From Scopulibacillus darangshiensis (GTDB lineage: Bacteria > Bacillota > Bacilli > Bacillales > Sporolactobacillaceae): a stretch of 64,000 nt of DNA. Positions 59,326 to 64,000 of this stretch are shown one piece after another; the first letter of the stretch is position 1; each line of letters opens with the position of its first letter. The translations under genes were made by a program, and so were the position numbers. The notes under the pieces are model-generated. The model was given only the letters and a program-made list of their open reading frames with translations. It did not search any database and was not told the DNA's origin. Location of the stretch: assembly GCF_004341035.1 (NCBI RefSeq), contig NZ_SLXK01000011.1, positions 1 through 64,000 of the forward strand. Direction: 5' to 3'.

Positions 59326-61488
59326 TTAAAAGCCCGGAAACCAATCCACAGCCGCCCCGGGTGACGGGGCCCCTTCCTGTTTGGTTTGTACGTTATAAGG
59401 TACGACCACAAAGGAGCCCGTAGATAATGGGTTGGCGAAATCAACAACATATTCGCCTTTACCTGTGACTTCTCCAATCTGCTGCCTTTGTCCGTCCTTC
59501 ATTTCGTAGATACGGTAAATGACACGGTCATCCTCAAGCGGCGTCCATGTGAGCCTTACCGCGGGCAAACCATACCTGCCTAATGTCACCGATGCTTCTA
59601 GATTTTTGATACTGCCCAACCGGATCGGCGGCTCCAAATCCTTCACACCTCTCGGCTTATGGAATGTCAAATGCTGCTGCTTCGGGATATCATTGATGAT
59701 ATCCTTGAATAGCCTGGTGGCATCACCGCTTCCGCTTGTCACATATTGATCCTCGGTGGTTGTATTATAACCAATCCAGACCGCGCCGACGGCTTTCGGT
59801 GTGTAACCGACAAACCAGGCATCCCGTAGTCCGTCTTTCACCTTTTCGTAACCAGTAGATCCAGTTTTACCTGCCAATGCAGTGTGTACCTCTCCTGCCT
59901 TGCCCGTACCATTTTGAACAACCGATTCAAGCATTTTTGTCATATACCATGCTGTTTGTTTTTTAAAGACCTTTGTTGCCTTGGGCTTCGCATGGCCGAT
60001 CAGTTCACCATCATGGTTGTAAATGGCTTTAATAAAATAAGGTTCAACTTTTTCACCATTATTAGGGAACACACTGTAAGCAGAAGCCATTGAGAGCGGA
60101 GTGACCCCTTTTCGCAAGCCGCCAAGGGCAATTGCGAGGCCTTTATCCGGAAGCTTAAATCCCAGCTTTTTCAGATAGGCTTTGCCTTTTTCAATGCCAA
60201 TTTTATTAAAAAGCCAAACTGCAGGGGCATTTGTTGAGTGCGTTAAGGCATCATACATGGTGATCTTTCCGGCATACTTGTGATTATAATTCTCAGGTGT
60301 GTAATCATCGTATTTGGCATATGTCAGCTTTTTATCGGTAAGCAAAGAATAAGGTTTATATTTCCCGGAATTAAGCGCAGGGCCGTAAACCGCCAAGGGC
60401 TTAAATGTCGATCCGGGCTGGCGTTTCATCGTAACGTGGTTCAGCCCTTTTTTGACATAATGGCGTCCTCCTTGTACTGCAAGTACACCGCCTGTTTTCG
60501 GATCCATTAGGACAAAAGCGCCGTTGGGGGTTTTATTTGGATTAGAGCCCTTGAAATAGCTGTCATCTTTAAAATGCTTGTAGGATGCTTTTTGCGCTTT
60601 AATATCCATTGGGACGATGATTTTATACCCCCCGCTCAACACTTCTTCATTCGACAGGTGGTATTTCCTCTTAGCTTCATCTAGAACCATATCGACATAT
60701 GTATAGAATTCAGGATGACTTTCATGCTTTTTCAGATCCAATCCAAGAGTTTTTCCCTGCAATCTGACAGCATCCTTTGAGCTGATATAACCTTGTTCTT
60801 CCATTAAGGATAAGACAAGATTACGGCGTTTCAGTGCTTTCTTTGGATGAAGAATCGGCGAATAAGTTGACGGCGCTTTGAGCATGGCTGCAAGCATCGC
60901 CCCTTCGTCGACGGTTAATTCACTGACATCCTTATTGAAATAGAACTTTGCAGCAGATCCAATCCCATATGCGCCATGGCCAAAATAGACGTCATTAAGA
61001 TACATCTCGAGGATCTGCTGTTTGCTGTATTTTCGTTCAAGGTTTATAGCAATAACCGCTTCCTTTATCTTCCGCAGCCAGGATTTTTCATTTGAGAGAA
61101 AAACTCTTTTTGCGAGCTGTTGTGTGATCGTGCTGCCGCCTTCAGATTTGCTGCCGGATATGATGTCCCTAAATGCGGCTCTAAAGGTCCCGCGAAAATC
61201 TATGCCATAATGCTGATAGAAACGCGAATCCTCTGTTGCGATGAACGCTTCCTGGACTGACTTCGGGATTTTTTCGATCGAGACAAGCTCTCGGTTTTCC
61301 AAATAAAGCTTGGAGATTTCGTGTCCCTCCGTATCGACTATTTTAGTTGTTGTGTCCATGACGAGATCTTTTTTGTCAATCACATAATTACCTGCAAAAA
61401 TAATAATGATATAGCCAATAAGTCCGAGTATCAGCATCCCCAAAATAACATTGACAGCAATAAGCACTTTTTTTAGCAAAACAAACAC
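59326..61488 (-). CDS. pbpF: Class A penicillin-binding protein (PbpF-like)
   Basis: A 720-residue bifunctional PBP: N-terminal membrane anchor (residues 8-32), GT51 transglycosylase (FIATEDSRFYQHYGIDFRG, ITQQLAKRVFLS), transpeptidase with SxxK in PGSTFKPLAVY, SxN in STNAP and KTG in ALAGKTGSTGYE, and a C-terminal FN3-like domain (about 630-705). Position before hemEHY matches B. subtilis pbpF, a sporulation-linked PBP. The start may be the GTG or a TTG three codons later, which is better spaced from AAAGGGGG. Confidence 0.92.
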   Translation of the reverse strand: MFVLLKKVLIAVNVILGMLILGLIGYIIIIFAGNYVIDKKDLVMDTTTKIVDTEGHEISKLYLENRELVSIEKIPKSVQEAFIATEDSRFYQHYGIDFRGTFRAAFRDIISGSKSEGGSTITQQLAKRVFLSNEKSWLRKIKEAVIAINLERKYSKQQILEMYLNDVYFGHGAYGIGSAAKFYFNKDVSELTVDEGAMLAAMLKAPSTYSPILHPKKALKRRNLVLSLMEEQGYISSKDAVRLQGKTLGLDLKKHESHPEFYTYVDMVLDEAKRKYHLSNEEVLSGGYKIIVPMDIKAQKASYKHFKDDSYFKGSNPNKTPNGAFVLMDPKTGGVLAVQGGRHYVKKGLNHVTMKRQPGSTFKPLAVYGPALNSGKYKPYSLLTDKKLTYAKYDDYTPENYNHKYAGKITMYDALTHSTNAPAVWLFNKIGIEKGKAYLKKLGFKLPDKGLAIALGGLRKGVTPLSMASAYSVFPNNGEKVEPYFIKAIYNHDGELIGHAKPKATKVFKKQTAWYMTKMLESVVQNGTGKAGEVHTALAGKTGSTGYEKVKDGLRDAWFVGYTPKAVGAVWIGYNTTTEDQYVTSGSGDATRLFKDIINDIPKQQHLTFHKPRGVKDLEPPIRLGSIKNLEASVTLGRYGLPAVRLTWTPLEDDRVIYRIYEMKDGQRQQIGEVTGKGEYVVDFANPLSTGSFVVVPYNVQTKQEGAPSPGAAVDWFPGF

Positions 61489-61609
61489 ACCCCCTTTGGG
61501 CTGTTTTTCTTTTCTTTATCTTCCGCAAAAAAGAATAAAAAATGAGTGATTGATTTTTCTTTTTCGAATGTATAAACCTTAACTTTAAGGTTACATTAAT
61601 AATTGTCGT

Positions 61610-61681
61610 TGGGATATAGCCAAGCGGTAAGGCAACGGGCTTTGACTCCGTGATTCGCAGGTTCGAACCCTGCTATCCCAG
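61610..61681 (+). tRNA. tRNA-Gln (anticodon TTG)
   Basis: A 72-nt cloverleaf: acceptor TGGGATA/TATCCCA, D-arm GCC-AAGCGGTAA-GGC, anticodon stem ACGGG/TCCGT around loop CTTTGAC (anticodon TTG at 61642-61644), T-arm GCAGG-TTCGAAC-CCTGC, discriminator G. CCA is not encoded. It stands alone, unlike the tRNA clusters common in Bacillus. Confidence 0.95.
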
Positions 61682-61731
61682 TCACATAATACCTAACCAA
61701 ATGTTATAGAAGAAAATTTGTTTGTCAAGAT

Positions 61732-61763
61732 AAAAACAGCCGCCAAATTGGCGGCTGTTTTTA
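61732..61763. terminator. Terminator between tRNA-Gln and terC
   Basis: AAAAACAGCCGCC-AAAT-TGGCGGCTGTTTTTA; strong in both directions. Confidence 0.85.
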
Positions 61764-61771
61764 TCTTTTTT

Positions 61772-62500
61772 TTAAGACGATTGCCGTTCGGATTCATTGC
61801 CTACGCTATTTTCATCATTGTTTTCGCAGGCAGTGTTGTTTCCTTTTTTGTTTTTCCTGAGTCCGATAAACAAAACACCTATAATGATCAACCCTTCAAT
61901 GCACCACTTCCAGATGGCATGGCCTGTGAAGAAGTCTTCCATGAATGGTTCGCTGAACAACATTTTTGCTGCGGTGAATGCCAAGACGGCCGAACCGGCA
62001 TAGATGATCCAAGAATAACGATCGACGAGTTTTAAGAACAAGGTGCTTCCCCACATGATCATAGGAATGCTAATGATTAGCCCTAATATAACCATGAAGT
62101 AACTGCCATGAGAGGCACCAGCAATGGCTAAGACATTATCCAGACCCATTAAGGCGTCAGCTATAACAATCGTCCGAATCGCCTCTGTTAAACTCGTCCC
62201 CGCTTTTATACCATCATGCCCTTTATTGTCAATTAAGAGCTTATACGCAATCCAGATGAGCAGGATCCCGCCAACCAAATGCAGCCCTGGAATCTTGAGA
62301 AGCCACACCACAATTAAAGTGGCCGTCGCCCGTATTGCCACCGCGCCTATCGTTCCCCAAAGAATTGCTTTCTTTTGCTGTTTTTCAGGCAGCCTGCGAG
62401 CAGCAAGTGCTATGACTATGGCATTGTCTCCGGCAAGAATTAAATCCAAGCCAACAATCAATAACAGCGTTGTCCAGAATTCTAAAGTAAAAATATCCAA
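61772..62500 (-). CDS. TerC family Mn2+ exporter-type protein
   Basis: A 242-residue membrane protein with seven helices. The TerC motifs DLILAGDNAIVIALAARRLP (about 20-39) and DALMGLDNVLAIAGASHG (about 113-130), with their acidic residues in the membrane, are intact. YkoY/YceF-type TerC proteins load Mn2+ onto exported enzymes or remove Mn2+ from the cell. The upstream yybP-ykoY riboswitch supports this role. The C-terminal tail is acidic and asparagine-rich. Confidence 0.9.
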   Translation of the reverse strand: MDIFTLEFWTTLLLIVGLDLILAGDNAIVIALAARRLPEKQQKKAILWGTIGAVAIRATATLIVVWLLKIPGLHLVGGILLIWIAYKLLIDNKGHDGIKAGTSLTEAIRTIVIADALMGLDNVLAIAGASHGSYFMVILGLIISIPMIMWGSTLFLKLVDRYSWIIYAGSAVLAFTAAKMLFSEPFMEDFFTGHAIWKWCIEGLIIIGVLFIGLRKNKKGNNTACENNDENSVGNESERQSS

Positions 62501-62602
62501 TATCCCACTCTCCCCAATTTAAGATTTGTTGTAAGACCAAACAATAATTTCTTTTTTAATATTGCCGTTTACTTTGCCGAACTTTTTCTACTTCTTATAA
62601 AC

Positions 62603-62648
62603 AAAAAAAGCAACCTTCACCCTCCTTTCGGATTGGGTAAAGGTTGCC
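62603..62648 (-). terminator. Mn riboswitch expression-platform terminator
   Basis: GCAACCTTCACCC (62610-62622) pairs with GGGTAAAGGTTGC (62635-62647), followed on the minus strand by TTTTTTTG. The AAGGTTGC and AAAGG segments can pair with the aptamer instead, the usual on-switch logic. Confidence 0.85.
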
Positions 62649-62654
62649 TTATAA

Positions 62655-62792
62655 AATATAAAAAACCTTTACCCCGAAACGTTCAGGCAAAGGTCTTGCT
62701 AACAACATTTAAGTTGCCAACAAAGCCGGGGACATTGATCCCGTAATGACGACCTTGTTGTACAGCTACTCCCCTTTGAGAGTTATTCATTT
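62655..62792 (-). ncRNA. yybP-ykoY (Mn2+) riboswitch
   Basis: On the minus strand the conserved AAAGGGGAGTAGC, then CCCCGGCTTTGTTGGCAAC and GCAAGACCTTTGCC, are in order. These are the core loops of the yybP-ykoY aptamer, which binds Mn2+ and turns on TerC-type genes. A terminator lies between it and the terC gene. The 492-bp gap 62501-62992 is otherwise empty except for promoters. Confidence 0.9.
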
Positions 62793-62798
62793 AACCTC

Positions 62799-62827
62799 AT
62801 AATAAGCTATAAAAGGGATTCCGTCAA
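62799..62827 (-). promoter_or_regulatory. Promoter of the Mn riboswitch-terC transcript
   Basis: Minus strand TTGACG (62822-62827), 17-bp spacer, TATTAT (62799-62804); start site near 62792, right at the riboswitch 5' end. Confidence 0.75.
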
Positions 62828-62992
62828 CTGAAAAAATTGTAACGAAACTGTAATGAAAACCCTCTCCTTCCCGGCAAAACGCCATTTTAAGGATATTAAT
62901 ACCAGCAGTCCTTAAACACATATAATTGTTTTTCTTTTTTTATAAGAGTAAAATCCCTCTCTGCAAACCAACTTTGACGGAGATGATACAAA

Positions 62993-64000
62993 ATGGATAC
63001 TATCCAGCATATTCTTACCACTAGAGCAGAACAAACCCCTGAGTTAGAGGCCTTAGTGGCCGGCGGGAAGCGTTATACTTTCCAAGAATACAATGAACGC
63101 GCGAGGAAGCTTGCGCATTATTTGTTAACAGCTGATGTCCAAAAAGGAGATCGCATAGCGATTCTCGGCAAAAACAATCATACCTTTCCAACTATTATTC
63201 AAGCGGCAATAAAAATAGGAGCTATCGCTGTCCCTTTAAATACTCACTTGACCTCCTATGAGCTTGACGGCATTATCTTGAACAGCAAACCAAAGGTTTT
63301 CTTTTATGACGATGAATTTTCCAATACAGTGAATGCCTCCGAAAATACTAGCATGATAACCAACATCATTAAAACCTGTATTGGCATGGAAACAACAGCT
63401 GAATTTGATAACTTATTTGCTGGGCAACCTATTACTGATCCAACCGTGGCTGCAGAACCGGAAGATCCCGCTGCCATCCTATTTACTTCGGGGACAACTG
63501 GGAACCCAAAGGGCTGCATTATCGGTCATCACCAAGTGGCAAGCTACTTCAATCAAATGGAAAATTTAAGCTTCAGACAATCAGGCGGACGTTATCTTGC
63601 CGTCCATCCTCTCTTTCATATGAGCGGTTTTCTTAACATATTGAACGCTATCCACTATGGCCTGACGATTGTTTGCCTGCCTGATCAAGATCCTGCAAAA
63701 ATATGGGCGATCATTAACGAAGAAAAAATAACAACCATGATGGCATTCCCATCGCTTTACACCTACATGATGGAAGAATTCAAACAAAACAACTGGGAAG
63801 CCCCTTCCTTAAAATCAGTTTCAGCCGGCGGGACACCTGTTCCGGAACAACTTATCAAACAGTATGCTGATGCTGGCATCATGATGGGACAAGGTTTTGG
63901 CAGCACAGAGGCCTGGGGTGTCAGCTACTGGCATCCGCAAATGGGTTTTGAAAAGGTGAGCTCGGCCGGAAAACCCTTTAATCATGTCGAAGTCAAAATT
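62993..64000 (+). CDS. AMP-forming acyl-CoA synthetase (3' end outside the window)
   Basis: The first 336 codons of an ANL-superfamily ligase, still open at the window edge. The P-loop TSGTTGNPKGCIIGHH (about 165-180), MMAFPSLYTYMMEEF (about 249-263) and GQGFGSTEAWGVSYW (A5-like motif, about 300-314) are present. It activates a carboxylic acid to its CoA ester; chain length cannot be told. ATG after ACGGAG; a TATAAT at 62921-62926 may be its -10. Confidence 0.88.
   Translation, partial: MDTIQHILTTRAEQTPELEALVAGGKRYTFQEYNERARKLAHYLLTADVQKGDRIAILGKNNHTFPTIIQAAIKIGAIAVPLNTHLTSYELDGIILNSKPKVFFYDDEFSNTVNASENTSMITNIIKTCIGMETTAEFDNLFAGQPITDPTVAAEPEDPAAILFTSGTTGNPKGCIIGHHQVASYFNQMENLSFRQSGGRYLAVHPLFHMSGFLNILNAIHYGLTIVCLPDQDPAKIWAIINEEKITTMMAFPSLYTYMMEEFKQNNWEAPSLKSVSAGGTPVPEQLIKQYADAGIMMGQGFGSTEAWGVSYWHPQMGFEKVSSAGKPFNHVEVKI

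Overview
The window comes from an endospore-forming, low-to-moderate GC Gram-positive bacterium of the Bacillales. The evidence is a five-gene GerA-type germinant receptor operon, a YjcZ-type small sporulation peptide, a SipW/TasA-type matrix operon, Fur-regulated small basic proteins of the Fbp type, strong AGGAGG ribosome binding sites, and a pbpF-hemEHY-yhgD-yhgE gene order known from Bacillus subtilis. A member of the Sporolactobacillaceae or a related Bacillaceae genus fits, but the genus cannot be fixed from sequence alone.

Layout. 1-0.6 kb: the edge of a 21-bp degenerate tandem repeat array, then a compact type I toxin-antitoxin module (28-residue holin-like toxin and convergent antisense RNA). 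0.8-5 kb: two short-chain dehydrogenases, a TetR regulator, a PLP aminotransferase and a CDGSH iron-sulfur protein. 5-5.8 kb: FbpB-like and FbpA-like small proteins flanking a GNAT remnant and a highly structured candidate non-coding RNA. 6-11.2 kb: the spore germinant receptor operon A-B-C-D-B'. 11.3-13.8 kb: a MarR-controlled drug exporter with a clear promoter and operator. 14-18.8 kb: an NprR-like HTH-TPR regulator and, convergently, an operon for a coiled-coil protein, SipW, a TasA-like protein and a thermolysin-type protease. 19-24.7 kb: MntH behind an MntR-like box, an FMN riboswitch with RibU, YjcZ, YkqA, YkhA, and a YocH-like 3D-domain protein behind a WalR box. 24.7-31.3 kb: housekeeping genes (EcsC, DinB, Ddl, RpiA, GNAT, M48 protease, small membrane and zinc-ribbon proteins).

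31.3-50.7 kb is the main story: a phenylalanine/phenylacetate catabolic island. One operon carries a FlK-like thioesterase, a probable phenylalanine dehydrogenase, and 2-oxoacid dehydrogenase E1alpha, E1beta and E2 (no E3). The next runs paaA-B-C-D-EthD-hydratase-paaG-aldehyde dehydrogenase-paaH-paaJ-hydratase-paaX, with paaY divergent and paaK and a lipoate ligase just upstream. The promoters of the thioesterase/Phe dehydrogenase/E1-E2 operon and of paaA share a 26-bp element overlapping the -10 box, and half of it recurs in the paaK leader. Together these suggest Phe -> phenylpyruvate -> phenylacetyl-CoA by direct oxidative decarboxylation, feeding the Paa ring-opening pathway under one regulator.

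50.9-62.5 kb: an APC permease, then yhgE, yhgD, hemY, hemH, hemE and pbpF in B. subtilis order, tRNA-Gln(UUG), and a TerC protein behind a yybP-ykoY (Mn2+) riboswitch. The window ends inside an acyl-CoA synthetase gene.
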